64,000 nucleotides of DNA from Guillardia theta CCMP2712 (GCF_000315625.1 NW_005434648.1:351869-415868); one strand, 5' to 3'; shown: positions 20,911 through 31,545, numbered from the stretch's first letter. Translations and numbers: made by a program. The notes: generated from the sequence alone by a model not told the origin.

Positions 20911-21899
20911 GGTTGGGGAGATCAAGACGGCCCTTCACGATGCTCTACCACATGTTAGCAATGCCGCGGGTCATGGCGACGATGCCAATGCTCTATGACC
21001 CTGCAAAGGACCCTCTATGGCCTGAGATTAAGGTGAAATACAACATTCGTCATTGAATGCTTTCTGTCTTGCTTATATTTCCTGTTCTAAGTGCTGTTCT
21101 GTTGGCAACCGCTTTTGCCCTCATAGTTCCCTACCTTTTGGTTGCTGTCTTCCTACAGTTGTGCTTAAGCTGCATCTGATCAGAGATTTTATCAAAGCAA
21201 GACAAGTTCTAGAATAGATGTTTGTGGTCGGTGACTGCTTTACCACCTTGCTCACACGGTTCCGGTTGCCTGATTACCCTCCTCTATTTTCTCACATCAG
21301 ACTTTGAATTTCATGGAAAGTTTCATGGAAAGATGACTGGTTTGTGTTGATGTCCATATTCTGCCAAACAGTAATTTGGTATCTGAAAGCGATATGTGGT
21401 ATGTCGGTCATGGGTGTTCTGATGGGTTTAATGTGAAAGTTTCTGCTGTCGTGGTAGAAATTCGATATTGTTCATTCTGTTGTGGTCGTGAAGTAGATGT
21501 AATGGACGACCCATTCAAGCACATTATCCGTGTTCAGAATCATAATTCTAGCACATTGTATGTGGTTTGACTCACATTCAAGGGCGACTTGTGAAGTCGT
21601 GATACTATTTCGATGCTTCAACCACTGAGCTATCAGGGCAACACGCTGACTGTTTGTGCAGGATGATCTTACGAGGGTTGGATGTGCTCAGGTAGATGGA
21701 ATGCACGACATTTGCGTTTTCCAGGTTAACGAGAGACCATGATCGGGTTCATGTAATAAAGCAAAGGTTGCAGTGTATGCACACTGATGTCACGGAGGCT
21801 CGTAAACACTGAGAGCGATGTGGGGCAGCAAGAGAAAGTGCTCGAATGTTTCGATCATGATATAAGGAGCCTGATAATCCTCTACTACAAGATGATGGA

Positions 21900-22801
21900 C
21901 TAGTCTGATTTGTAGGGGAGGATAGGTTCGTACCCATTTAGCTTCCAGATGTTGAAGATCAATACAGACGCGATGCTGAGCCAGAGGACGGAAGGCGCGA
22001 GGATCATGCCTGCAAGGGGGATGGTCTGCCAGTACAAGTAGGTGCAGGTCACAACAGAAGTCCACACGAACGCAACGCCAGCAACTGCTGAGCCTTTCCT
22101 TCGCTCCACGTTGTTGATGTTGTTCCACGTATCACCTGCGAGCACTCGCGTCAACGACTTTCGCAGCCTACTTCATTGATAAGACACGAGGCATTACCGA
22201 TACTGAGATGAGTCATCATCGCGATGAGAGGAAGGACGAGCATCTGTCTGCCTACTGCCTCCCACACTACGACTGATGAAACTGTCCTCAAAATTCCGAT
22301 GGTGCTCCATACAATAGGGAACACGATCGGTGGAGGTGTCCAGGATGGTCTCTTCGTCTCCTGCACTTCTCCCATCGTCGGTCTGGATGCATCAAGGATG
22401 GAGAAGATGCGCGACTTCAATGCCATGGAAGCGAAGAAGAGGATCGCAAGGCATTTGTAACCAATTGGTGGCAAGTACCCTCCGATAGTCTGCACAGCAA
22501 ACATAGCAGCTGACAACAGGGCAACTTCTACAACAGTAGCACCAAACCATGTTCCCACCTTGGCATAGTCCACTCTCTTCTCCACGTTTCCGCCTTCACT
22601 CAGGGTCGCGCGGAGGTCAGACAAAAGATTCCTCGAAGCGCCTTGCCTCTGCAGTCTCGGCTTGCTCGGGACAGCAGAGGCGAGAGCGGAGGGAGGAGAC
22701 ACGAGCTTTAGACCTTGTACTGTCCTCATGCTCGGCATGGGTGCGAAGGCTTCGGCTACAGCAAGCGAAGCTGCCATGGCACAGAGTACTCGCGTCGCCA
22801 T
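21900..22801 (-). CDS. plastid-targeted TspO/MBR-family membrane protein
   Basis: Exons 22198-22801 and 21900-22135 (62-nt intron) give 279 aa. The ATG at 22801 begins a signal peptide (MATRVLCAMAASLAVAEA) followed directly by FAPMP, the AFAP-type plastid entry motif. After a variable transit region (to about residue 75) come five hydrophobic segments with TspO hallmarks: KRPSWTPPPIVFPIVWS, and across the splice site IGDTWNNINNVERRKG, then PLAGMILAPSVLWLSIASV. TspO proteins bind tetrapyrroles and sterols and modulate porphyrin traffic and stress responses; placing one in a plastid membrane, the site of haem and chlorophyll synthesis, makes sense but is inference. The intron interrupts GDTWN after I-G with phase 1, which restores the family motif exactly, supporting the model. 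It is transcribed divergently from the UBE2O gene 197 bp away. Confidence 0.9.
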
Positions 22802-22844
22802 TGTCAAGCGGAGAGCTTGGGTTGTCTTATGCCTTGGTATTCAA

Positions 22845-22985
22845 AGGTGGGGTGGTTTCATAAGGGGTAGGTGGTATGAAATTTCCCCTCTTTGTAGGGG
22901 TAGAAAGATGATGATAAGGGGGTGGTAGTTGTGTAGCTGTAGGGTAGACAGCAACTCTCACCTGATGTGAGGGGTGGGGTGAGTG
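22845..22985. promoter_or_regulatory. AGGGGTRG-rich divergent promoter block (TspO / UBE2O)
   Basis: Nearly the whole 197-bp gap between the two divergent start codons consists of GTGGGGTGG, AAGGGGTAGG, TAGGGGTAG, AAGGGGGTGG, TAGGGTAG and AGGGGTGGGGTG, with two copies reversed (CCCCTC, TACAGC-side). It must hold the promoter signals of both genes. Confidence 0.55.
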
Positions 22986-22998
22986 AGTCTGTGGCGCC

Positions 22999-25900
22999 AT
23001 GGAGGTGGCGGCGGTGTTCACGGATGATGTGGTTCAGTCATGCGAGGACGAGCGGCTGATGGGAATCGTGGAGTATGTAGGGGGACAGAGCGATGATGAC
23101 GATGATGAGGAAAGGGAGCCTCTTCCTCCGGGGAAGGCAGCGGTGACCTGGTACCCTCTGAACAAGCAGCCCAAGACTGAGGACGTCGAGAGTCTGAGGG
23201 TGATAGACCGAGGCTTCTTGCATCATGACATCGTTGCAAGGAAGTCTAATCCCTTCGGAGAGAACGGATACATCTCCAACGTCAAGCTGATATGCGATGT
23301 GAGATGCCTGCATACCGGCAAGGTTTACAAGGGCATAGACTCCTCAAAGCTGAGACCAGTACAGCCACTGAGGATCAACACGTACGTCACGCATAACAAC
23401 TGGGTCGGGAAGATTGAAAACACTGCTGACCATCTGCTCTTGAAGTTTTCCAACGACTCCGTGTGCATGCTATTGAATGTCGAGGACGACCTTCTCCCAC
23501 CCGTGGACTCTGTATACTCTAGCGACGACACCCCCTACTACCCTGGGCTCAGGGTCAAGACAACACCTCAGGTTCTTCGCAAAGCCTTTTGGATCAAAGG
23601 AAAGGCTTGTAACAAGCACAGTGAAGCTGTTGTTCTTGCTGTGAAGCCAGGTTCTTGCTGGATGCTTCCCCGAGGAAAACGTTTCTCACATTTTCGGCAG
23701 GCAAGACTGACGTCTTATGGATTTCGAACCCGTCGTTGAAGGATCTGTACAACCTCGATTGTCCTCCATACTCCATAGATGGGAACTTGTTGAAGGTGTT
23801 TGACACGATGCACCAACTTCCTCTCGCCAGTCTCATGGAATCTTGTTGTCAGGTCTTGGATGTCCTGACGAACAAGGAGTTCATGTTCGGAGACATAGCA
23901 CTGTGTGACTTCATCACAGAAGCGGATGAAGGTATGTTGTTCTACAACACGTTAGTCGGTGCTGATGGCGATGCAATTAGAATCTGTTGCATCCGAGAAA
24001 GCGGGAAGTAAGAATGCTCCTCTGACGAGGAAGGTGAAGTCGGCTGGTCGCTCGTTTGCCATCAACAGCAGAGCTCAGAACGTCTTCTCTGACAAAGATC
24101 TTTCAAGAGGCGACATCGATCGGTGCGTAGAGATCATCTTCACGTACACATACACAGAGGTGACCTGGCAAAGTGGTACAGTCGAGAAGGGAATACCTTC
24201 CCTCGACCTTGTTCCAGTCTTCCATCTCAGCTCCAACATTCGATTTCCGAATGAGTTTGTCATCGAGAAGATAGATGATGATGTGTCTCTGCTCGACAGC
24301 GGTGCTTTGCTACTTCCCAATATCATGCACAATCCCTCCCTCCCAGCAGAGAACGGGACAGGCGCTTCGCATCCCCCTGCACTTGATGCGAGCTCTTCGA
24401 TTTTCGGATTCAACGTCTCGGTCCCGGAGCAGTTGCATACCGACATGAACCAAGTGAGACAGCTTGTCATGGAGAAGCTTAGCAACTTCTTGCCACCCGA
24501 AGAATGGACAAGGTTCCAGGCAGTCTTGGACTCGGGGAATGTGAACGATTTGATGGCCATCATTGCCAACAACCATGGTATCTCAAGCATCTTCCGGAGA
24601 GAGATGTCATCGCCACAATGGCAGGATCTCATCCAAAACGAGCAGATGAAGGAATGCTTGCTCAGTGCACTGAAGAGCAGCGAGCATGACAATAGTTTCC
24701 TCCAAAACCTCAAGAGCAGGAGAAGACTGGGTGTCGTTCAGTCCATGGATAGCGCAGACAAGGTCTGCAAGGTGAAATGGATCGGCTACTGCTCCATCGA
24801 TGGCCTCATAGAGACCTTGGGAGAAGCTGCCATACAGGAATTCAACGACTCTTCCTCGAGCTCTCGCAGTCTCCCGCCCCTGGAGACGACGGAGATCAGC
24901 TGCTACGACATCGTCCAGCATCCTTCCTATACATACGCGGTGGGGGACGTTGTTCTTCGACTTCGCAGCAAGCTCACAATGGACGGCTCTGCCACGAATC
25001 CGGAGCCTCAAGCTGTTGACGATGAGGATGAGTGGGAGACCACTTCGGAGTACAGTGAGGAAGAGGAAGGAGTGGGGGAAGGAGAGGAGGAGGAGGGAGA
25101 CGAGGAGGGGGAGGAGGAGGGGGAGGAGCATGGGGAGGGAGCTCGTGATAGGCATGAAGCTGGTGCATTTGAAGAGATGCTTGGGGCTGCAGCATCGACG
25201 AATAAGCAGCAGACGGACGACAACATTTCATGGGTGGGCATCGCGATCGCGGTGGAGGATGGGAAGATCCTTGTTGCCTGGTCGAACGGAGAGACTTCGT
25301 GGATGATGCCCAACGCGATCTTTCGGATGAATGACGAGCATTATGACAGTGAGAGCTGGAGTGGGTCAGAAGCGGGTTCAAACTTGTCTCAGGCAGACGT
25401 CGAATATCAAGAGACGTCTCAAGCTGCCGCTGACGTGATGAGCAGCGTGGAGCAGATGAACAACTTCCTGGGGCAGACGCACCAGCAGGAGGAGGGTGTA
25501 GACTATGATGCGCAGGCATGGGAGGGAGCAGCAGCGCAAGGAGAGGAGAGAAATCTTGGGGGAAGTGCTGAGGTGGAGAAGCCGGATGCTGCTAGCAAGG
25601 AGAAAAGGAAGTTGACGTATGCGGGCGACGCAATCTCCTCCCTGTGGCGGGCGATCAGGAAGGAGATCGGGACTTTCTTTCATTCCTCCTCCTCAAAGAA
25701 GCAGAAGACTTCGCAAGGATTCCAGGCGTCGTCGAGAGAGGAGGAGGTGGTTGAAGAGGAGGAAGGTTTGATAGCAAGAGAGGAGGACGTGGCAGCTATG
25801 AATGGCTTGGAGGCTGAGCAAGCAGAGTGCGAGCAGCAGGTGAAGGAAATTGATTTAAACCGACTCACACGGGAGGAATTGGATGATGCTGCAAGAAGGA

Positions 25901-27321
25901 TCGAGCAAGAGGCGTTGAGGAGAGTGGCAAGGGATCGAAGGAAGTATGACGAGAAGGAGGCTGAGAATGAGGAGCATGAGACGACGGAGGAGGCAGCCAT
26001 TGAGAACCAGTTCGAGGTTGTAGAGACGCTGGCTGATCACCACTTTGCCCCCATGCCATCCAGCAACTTGCCCCAGCAGTTTGTGAAACGAGTTCGTCAT
26101 GAGTGGAAACTGCTGAGCAGGAGGTGAGTGCGGGAGCGGTGGGGATGGGGCTATAAGCTGACGTCTGGCTGTCCGCAGTCTTCCTCCCGGCATCCACGTG
26201 AAAGTATCGGAGGAGAGGATGGATCTACTTCGTGCCATCATCCACGGGCCCACCAAGACTCCCTACGAGGACGGGCTGTATGCTTTCGACATCTTGCTCA
26301 GGTCACTTGACAGGCCTCGATCTTCTCAGCTGACCCTTCTCCTCCTCCTCCGCAGCCCCGACTATCCGACTGTCCCGCCCTCTGTTTTCTTCTTCTCCTT
26401 CGGCGACCGCTTGAACCCCAACCTCTACACGGATGGCAAAGTTTGCTTGAGCCTGCTGGGCACGTGGGACGGGGAGGGCGTCGAGAAGTGGAATGCTGAG
26501 ACCTCGAACGTGCTTCAGGTCTTGGTCTCCATCCAGGCAAGCGCCCTCTCCTGTCAATCTTCCTTCTCTCCTTTCGTCTCCTCCACATTTATCTTCCTCC
26601 TCCTCATTCCTCCTTCTCGTCTTCTTCGTTTCTGTCTCTCCTGACCTCCTCGTCCTCGACTATCTCGCGCCCTGTGCTCTCGTTTGGCTCCTGGTCTGAC
26701 TTGAGTGGCAGGGTCTTGTACTAGTGCCTGAGCCCTACTACAACGAGGCGGGGTACGACAAGCAGATTGGAACTTTAGAGGTAATTCCACCCTCGGGCTC
26801 AGCCCCAGCCGCTGCTGCAGCTTCTCGTTCAATTCCTCAGTCGCGCTTTCTGATCTTTCTCTCCTCATGTTCTTTGAGTGAGAGACATTGACCGTGATCG
26901 CAGGGGAAGCACAACTCGCAGGAGTACAACGAGTCTGCCCTGTTGCTCGTTCTGAAGCACATGCTCAACATGCTGAGGGCTCCCGTCCCCTCCTTCGAGG
27001 GGCTGATCAAGTCGCACTTCAAGGAGCGGCGCGACCGGATCCTTTCAAGGTGGCTCCTTGTCCTTCCGCCTTCCGCCAGCTGAGACTCGTGGTGTTCAGG
27101 TGCGAGAAGTTGCTCAACAAGGGGAGAGAAGAGCGAGCAAAGACAGCGAGCAAGGAGGAGGAGGACCCGTGCACTGGTTGGATAGATCGCAGCATCCCCG
27201 ATAACCCGTGAGCAGCATACCCGCGCATCCTCCCCTCACTGACGAGAGTGACAGGTCGCGCGGTTTCATGCTGACGCTGCAGAAGCTCTGCACGAGGTTG
27301 AGAGCCGAACTGCCAACATGA
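22999..27321 (+). CDS. UBE2O: UBE2O-like E2/E3 hybrid ubiquitin-conjugating enzyme, nine exons
   Basis: Exons 22999-23650, 23701-23931, 23981-26123, 26179-26301, 26356-26536, 26712-26780, 26904-27049, 27100-27207 and 27255-27321 join in phase to 1239 aa. UBE2O enzymes carry their own substrate-recognition regions and act as combined E2 and E3, for instance on orphan and misassembled proteins. The N-terminal two thirds hold SH3-like segments ([43 protein letters not shown]), an acidic Glu/Gly stretch near residue 685-720, and a coiled, Glu-rich part. The UBC fold starts at [19 protein letters not shown], with [27 protein letters not shown], the catalytic cysteine in [11 protein letters not shown], and [13 protein letters not shown]. 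The intron 26537-26711 uses a GC donor. The last intron is chosen over a stop (CCG TGA) at 27207 because it adds [11 protein letters not shown], resembling family C-termini; this end is less certain. Confidence 0.9.
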
Positions 27322-27657
27322 ATGGCGGGTAGAAGCAGTCGAAGAAGGGGAGCAGGAGCAGGCAAGCATGGAGGAGAGTAGAGCCGATGAACTTCTGCGG
27401 GAGGGGAGATTCTTGACTGTAGAATTTATTGAAAACAACCACGAAGCATCTCGTCCCTCATGGAGCTGCCGATGAGACTGAGCGCAGGGGAGGGAGACGT
27501 CGACTTGTGTTAGCACTCTCGATCGATCCTCGCAGGGAGGAGCATGACCGTCAACAAGTGCAGGAGGAAGAGGAACAAGAGCAGGAGGAAGAGGAACAAG
27601 ATCAGCAGGGGGAGGGCGGAGGGCTCGCAGCGAGCCTAGTAAGAGCTGAGTAGGGCC

Positions 27658-28680
27658 TCACTGCATTGAAGGATGCTGGGAGGTTTTCCAGCTCACAAAG
27701 TCCTGTTCGATCTGCGACATCGGGTACCTTCCCATGCCGCTCTCGCTGCCCCCGTCCACCCCTGTTGCATGCCCATCCCTTCCTCTTGAGTACTGCAACT
27801 CCATCCCCTGCCGCTCCGCCATGACCGACGCCATGGGATCCACACCTGACAGGCCGCTGCTGTGCTCTTGCGACAGACCTCTCCCGACAGCGACGGCAGG
27901 GCTCGCGGCCACCTGCCCAAGGTTGACGCTGCCATGGCGAAAACTCGTTTGAGGCTGGACGGGCTGGACGGGCATGTTGGTGAGCGGGTTGTTGGGCTGG
28001 GAGGACAGCCAAGTGCAGATGACATCGACCTTGTGCAGGACCTGGGACAGCTGCGTGCGGATCTCCTGCAGCTGCGAGTCGACTGCCTCAGGTGGCTCCA
28101 TGCTCACAGCTTTCTCCCTCTTGTTCGAGTTGCTCAGGCCATGGCGGCCGCACCATCGCCAGTGCCACCCGTTGGTCGCCTTGAAGTCGGTGATGCCCAT
28201 CTCCTTGGCGAGGTCCTCAGCTTTGCACTGCAGCTTGTGTTTCGTGATGCACATATCTCCGTCCTTGTCGTTGGCTGCTCGCTTGCGGACGTTGGCGATC
28301 CATGTAAGGAGCCTCTTGGTCAGCTCGGGGTGTGTCTCGTCGCGCATCATCTTCGACCCACCCAGATCTCTTCCAAGCTCTCTCACCTCCTCCATCTTCC
28401 CTCGGTGCTTGTCAGAGCAGATCTTGCTGATCGCCCTCTCGCTGACGCCATAGGTGAGCGCGAGCTTCTTCACCGTCACTCTGTCTGCCTTGGACGGAGC
28501 GCAATGGAGTCGCACTATCTCCATCTTGTCTGCGATGGTCAATCTCTTCGCCCCCGAACACTTCTCTTTGTGCTTCAACCGTTGAGCCGCCGTCATAACT
28601 CCGAACCCTCGGGGTTTCCCTCGAGACTCAGGCATGTTCGCGTCTCCCTGCAGTTGATCCAGCCCTCCATCAGCCTGCAT
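27658..28680 (-). CDS. CENP-B/Tc5-type DNA-binding protein, transposase derived
   Basis: About 340 aa from the ATG at 28680 (MQADGGLDQLQG); an alternative start is the ATG encoding MPESRGKPRG sixteen codons on. Residues 25-85 form a Psq/CENP-B-N-like helix-turn-helix (KRLTIADKMEIVRLHC, TVKKLALTYGVSERAISKIC). Residues 105-175 form a second one of HTH_Tnp_Tc5 type (LTKRLLTWIANVRKRA, AEDLAKEMGI, FKATNGWHWRWCGRHG). This pair is the DNA-binding half of pogo/Tigger transposases and of CENP-B. The following 165 residues are Gln/Ser/Gly-rich with no DDE catalytic domain, so the gene looks domesticated or a non-autonomous remnant. No terminal inverted repeats or target duplication seen nearby. It converges with UBE2O, 336 bp apart. 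Confidence 0.78.
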   Translation of the reverse strand: MQADGGLDQLQGDANMPESRGKPRGFGVMTAAQRLKHKEKCSGAKRLTIADKMEIVRLHCAPSKADRVTVKKLALTYGVSERAISKICSDKHRGKMEEVRELGRDLGGSKMMRDETHPELTKRLLTWIANVRKRAANDKDGDMCITKHKLQCKAEDLAKEMGITDFKATNGWHWRWCGRHGLSNSNKREKAVSMEPPEAVDSQLQEIRTQLSQVLHKVDVICTWLSSQPNNPLTNMPVQPVQPQTSFRHGSVNLGQVAASPAVAVGRGLSQEHSSGLSGVDPMASVMAERQGMELQYSRGRDGHATGVDGGSESGMGRYPMSQIEQDFVSWKTSQHPSMQ

Positions 28681-29782
28681 CTGATCTGCTCGCACCCTCG
28701 TCACCCACCAACAACATACCAGCTCCACTACTTGCCTGCAGCGTGCACTGAGTCGTCTGCTGTGACTCTAGAAGCTTCATCCTGCCATGACATGTCAATG
28801 ACAGCCGGCAATCAAGTCCAAGAGACCGCTCCTCACCTGTGAAGATCGAAATCTTGCACTCAAGGCATGAGGAGAAGGGTGCAGGGAGTCCATGGAGTCC
28901 ATTCTGAGGGAGAAAAAAGTCACTAACCGTCACATGATAAATCTCTAAGGGAAACAACTGTGAAGGACTCTAGCCCCCTTCCCATCTTTCCTCTACCCAT
29001 AGAACCCCCTCTATGTGATCCCTCGCTGCGTTGTTTCTCAAGATTCTGATCCTCAAACCGTTGCTCCCCCCAACCTGTGTATGTCTGTTCGTTCCTCTAT
29101 GAAAAGTTCATTCCTTCGCATTCGTCCCAGTTCACCCACAGCACATTTGCTGTCATTCTCTGCTGTGATGCCTCTGCCTTCTCTCTCCCTGCCTGCACTT
29201 GTCTCCTCTCTCCTCGTTCTCCTCGCCTCCTCTCCCCTGACATTGTTCAACGATTTTACTTCAATTGAAAAAATATATAAAAAGGGTGGTACAGTGGTTG
29301 AACCTACAGCTTCCAATATTATTTATATGAGTACTTTAGTACGGATGAGACATACAAAATATTTCAGTCATATATTTAAATATCTATAATAGAGGAAGTT
29401 ATTTTTGAATGGTACTCCTAATCAGTACAAAAGTGTTTTATAAATATGTAGTGGTAATATAGGATTTCGCCATGGTGGGGCGCAAGAGGGAATGGGAACA
29501 TGAAAGATCAAGAGAGAGGGGGAAGGAGGGGAGAGGAGGGGAAGGAGGGGAGGGAGGGAGAAGAGCGAAGAGGAAACAGGAAGCAGGAAATATTGACGGG
29601 TGAAAGGTGGTACAGCAGACATGGACAAGGGTGAGGAAATAGGCAGATTGCAGGGGGGTGAGAGAAATTGTACGAGGAAAAGAAGGAAGCCAAAAATCAG
29701 AATCGATTCTGGTTGATGGCTGATAAGGTGACTGACATAACTTTGCAGTGCAAATTCTGTGTTCCGACAACTTCGTTGCACA
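28681..29782. other. intergenic, 1.1 kb
   Basis: No gene seen. Contains a CT-rich half (28960-29240), an AT-rich segment with runs such as AAAAAATATATAAAAA (29265-29460), and a purine-rich G-tract stretch (29500-29580). The latter two lie before the EEP-family gene and may be its promoter region. Confidence 0.45.
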
Positions 29783-31213
29783 ATGCTTGTGCGCAGCAGC
29801 TTACCGGCGATCCTGTTGACATGCTTAATTGCACGAGGGAACGCGTGGAGCTATGCACCGACCAGCGGGTTCAGGTGTCTGTTTCAGCCTGCATCAACAC
29901 GCACACAAAAAGGGTTAGCTTCCTTCACGTGCTGTCAGAGCTCGATGTCGTCTGAGGATGTGACGTCTGAGGAGGAGCCATCAGACCTTACCAGTGCAAA
30001 TCCATCGACGCGTGCGAGGGTTGTTTCTTACAATGTTCTTTCTTCATCACTGTGTGAATCGGATTATCACGTCAAGTGTAAACCTTCGAATTTAGATGAG
30101 CAGAAGAGGTTGAAGAAAGTCATCAACCTGCTAGATGAAGAGGTGGAGAAACAGTCAATCATCTGTCTACAGGAGGTTTCGACCAAGTGGGCAGGTTCGC
30201 TACATACCTTCTTCTGTGAACAGGGATATCACATGATACACATGGGGTATGGCAACAAGTTTGATGGCTACATGGGCGTCAGCATCTCCTTTCCAACGAC
30301 AAAATTTCGACTGAAGGAGAGCAGAATCGTAAGAGTTTCAGACCTCAAGTCATGGCCGAAGCCTCCCCCAGAAAATCCTTTCAAGAGGCTGAAGGGGGCA
30401 GTCAAGAGCCTCTGGTGGAAGATCCGACAGATTCGACCTCCCATAGATCCTGTTTTTGACGCAAAGAAGCGAGCGAATCAAATGATTGTTTTGAACATCG
30501 AGGACAGAGAGACTGAGACTTCGTTCTGGGTTGCAACCTATCACATGCCCTGCCAGTTTCGCGTTCCAGCAGTGATGGTCACTCACACCTCTCTGGCGCT
30601 GAGTGAAGCGCAGCTCGCAGCTCGCAACCAGCCTCTCATCTTCTGTGGAGATTTCAACTTCAAGCCGGGAGACTCTCCTTACAACCTTGTCACGCAGGGC
30701 TTCATAGCGAAGGATGACCAGCACTACCCCACAATGCCTGCTAACGACCCGTGGGTTCCGAAGATCAGGTACGCCATGAAGAGCGCATATCACCTCTTGA
30801 ACAACAAGGAGCCGCAATACACAAACTGGGCTTACACAAAAGGGAGCACAGAAGATTTCATCGGGTGCCTTGACTACGTATTCGTGTCACCGGGAATTTC
30901 AGTGGAAGCGGTGAAGGAGTTGGAGGAAATTTCAGATCCTCCTCAAGGTCCCTTTCCCTCCGACACCGAGCCGTCAGACCACGTGCTGATAGCTGCAGAC
31001 CTCAGCATTGTCCACGAGGGGAACACCGGATGGACTGAACAGGACGAGATCTGGAAGAGACAGATTGAAGATAAACTGACGAAACTTTTGAAGGATGAGA
31101 AGGGGGAAAAGATCAGATTTCCATCTTCGTTGAACTCCTTCCAGAGGCACTATATTCATCAATTTGCAGCAGAGATTGGGTTGGAAAGCAAATCTTCGGG
31201 GCAAGGGAGGTGA
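29783..31213 (+). CDS. endonuclease/exonuclease/phosphatase-family protein with signal peptide
   Basis: Single exon, 476 aa from the ATG at 29783 (an earlier in-frame GTG is not a eukaryotic start). The EEP fold, as in CCR4, nocturnin and Angel-type deadenylases and 2'-phosphodiesterases, is shown by VVSYNVLSSSLCE (about residue 75), IICLQEVSTKW with the metal-binding Glu, WVATYHMPC, FCGDFNFKPGDSPYN with catalytic D-x-N, LDYVFVSP, and SDHVLIAADL with the catalytic His. Most catalytic residues therefore look intact. The first 21 residues are a signal peptide (MLVRSSLPAILLTCLIARGNA) followed by WSYAPTSGF. An aromatic residue right after cleavage resembles a plastid-entry tag with Trp in place of Phe, so plastid or periplastid location is possible but uncertain. 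Substrate cannot be told from sequence. No introns, unusual here. Confidence 0.83.
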   Translation: MLVRSSLPAILLTCLIARGNAWSYAPTSGFRCLFQPASTRTQKGLASFTCCQSSMSSEDVTSEEEPSDLTSANPSTRARVVSYNVLSSSLCESDYHVKCKPSNLDEQKRLKKVINLLDEEVEKQSIICLQEVSTKWAGSLHTFFCEQGYHMIHMGYGNKFDGYMGVSISFPTTKFRLKESRIVRVSDLKSWPKPPPENPFKRLKGAVKSLWWKIRQIRPPIDPVFDAKKRANQMIVLNIEDRETETSFWVATYHMPCQFRVPAVMVTHTSLALSEAQLAARNQPLIFCGDFNFKPGDSPYNLVTQGFIAKDDQHYPTMPANDPWVPKIRYAMKSAYHLLNNKEPQYTNWAYTKGSTEDFIGCLDYVFVSPGISVEAVKELEEISDPPQGPFPSDTEPSDHVLIAADLSIVHEGNTGWTEQDEIWKRQIEDKLTKLLKDEKGEKIRFPSSLNSFQRHYIHQFAAEIGLESKSSGQGR

Positions 31214-31436
31214 GATTTAGACCGAATGTGTCATTAGATTCACTGCTGAGTCTTCCGCAACAGGAGGAGGCAAATATCAGTCTGGAAGCAAGCTCGGTCA
31301 GAGGGATAAACGAAACTAGCAAACGTGACAAAATGAGATGATTCGGAACTTTGCTTCATTGGCCCCTCCATCATGTCACGCCGCGTCGGTGCCGTGTCAA
31401 ACTAACTTCCGTTCCCTGTGATCCGGACTCGTGAGC

Positions 31437-31545
31437 CTGTGCCGCCGGCCGGCCACTCACAGCGCCGGCCCCCGGGCCCGGTCCGGCGACACTCAGAGGC
31501 GGGTCCAACAATGAGCCGCCGGCCGGAAGTTCCGCCCAATCGGAT
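31437..31545. repeat. GC-rich intergenic island
   Basis: GCCGCCGGCCGGCC and its near reverse GAGCCGCCGGCCGGAAG flank CCCCCGGGCCCGGTCCGG, so the island is roughly palindromic. It begins about 225 bp after the EEP gene. Confidence 0.5.

Larger units (their letters stand above)
20486..21899. other. intergenic, 1.4 kb, no supportable gene
   Basis: Holds an exact 32-bp tandem duplication (20539-20602), a CT-rich stretch (20695-20750), a block of ACCCCT-type words (20815-20910) upstream of the RIIa-kinase gene, and AT-rich ordinary DNA. A short 65-codon frame at 21376-21570 shows no motif. A tRNA-like fragment near 21600-21650 (minus strand) is not a complete tRNA. Confidence 0.5.

Noticed and set aside
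21560-21680. A complete tRNA gene
   Set aside because: Only the A-box/D-arm is present; B-box, anticodon stem and acceptor pairing are missing, so it is reported only as a fragment.
27862-28842. 326-codon plus-strand frame
   Set aside because: Antisense to the CENP-B/Tc5-like gene, whose minus frame carries the recognisable helix-turn-helix motifs.
30905-31213. A possible intron near the 3' end of the EEP gene
   Set aside because: The frame is continuous and the family motifs end before it; no need for a splice.
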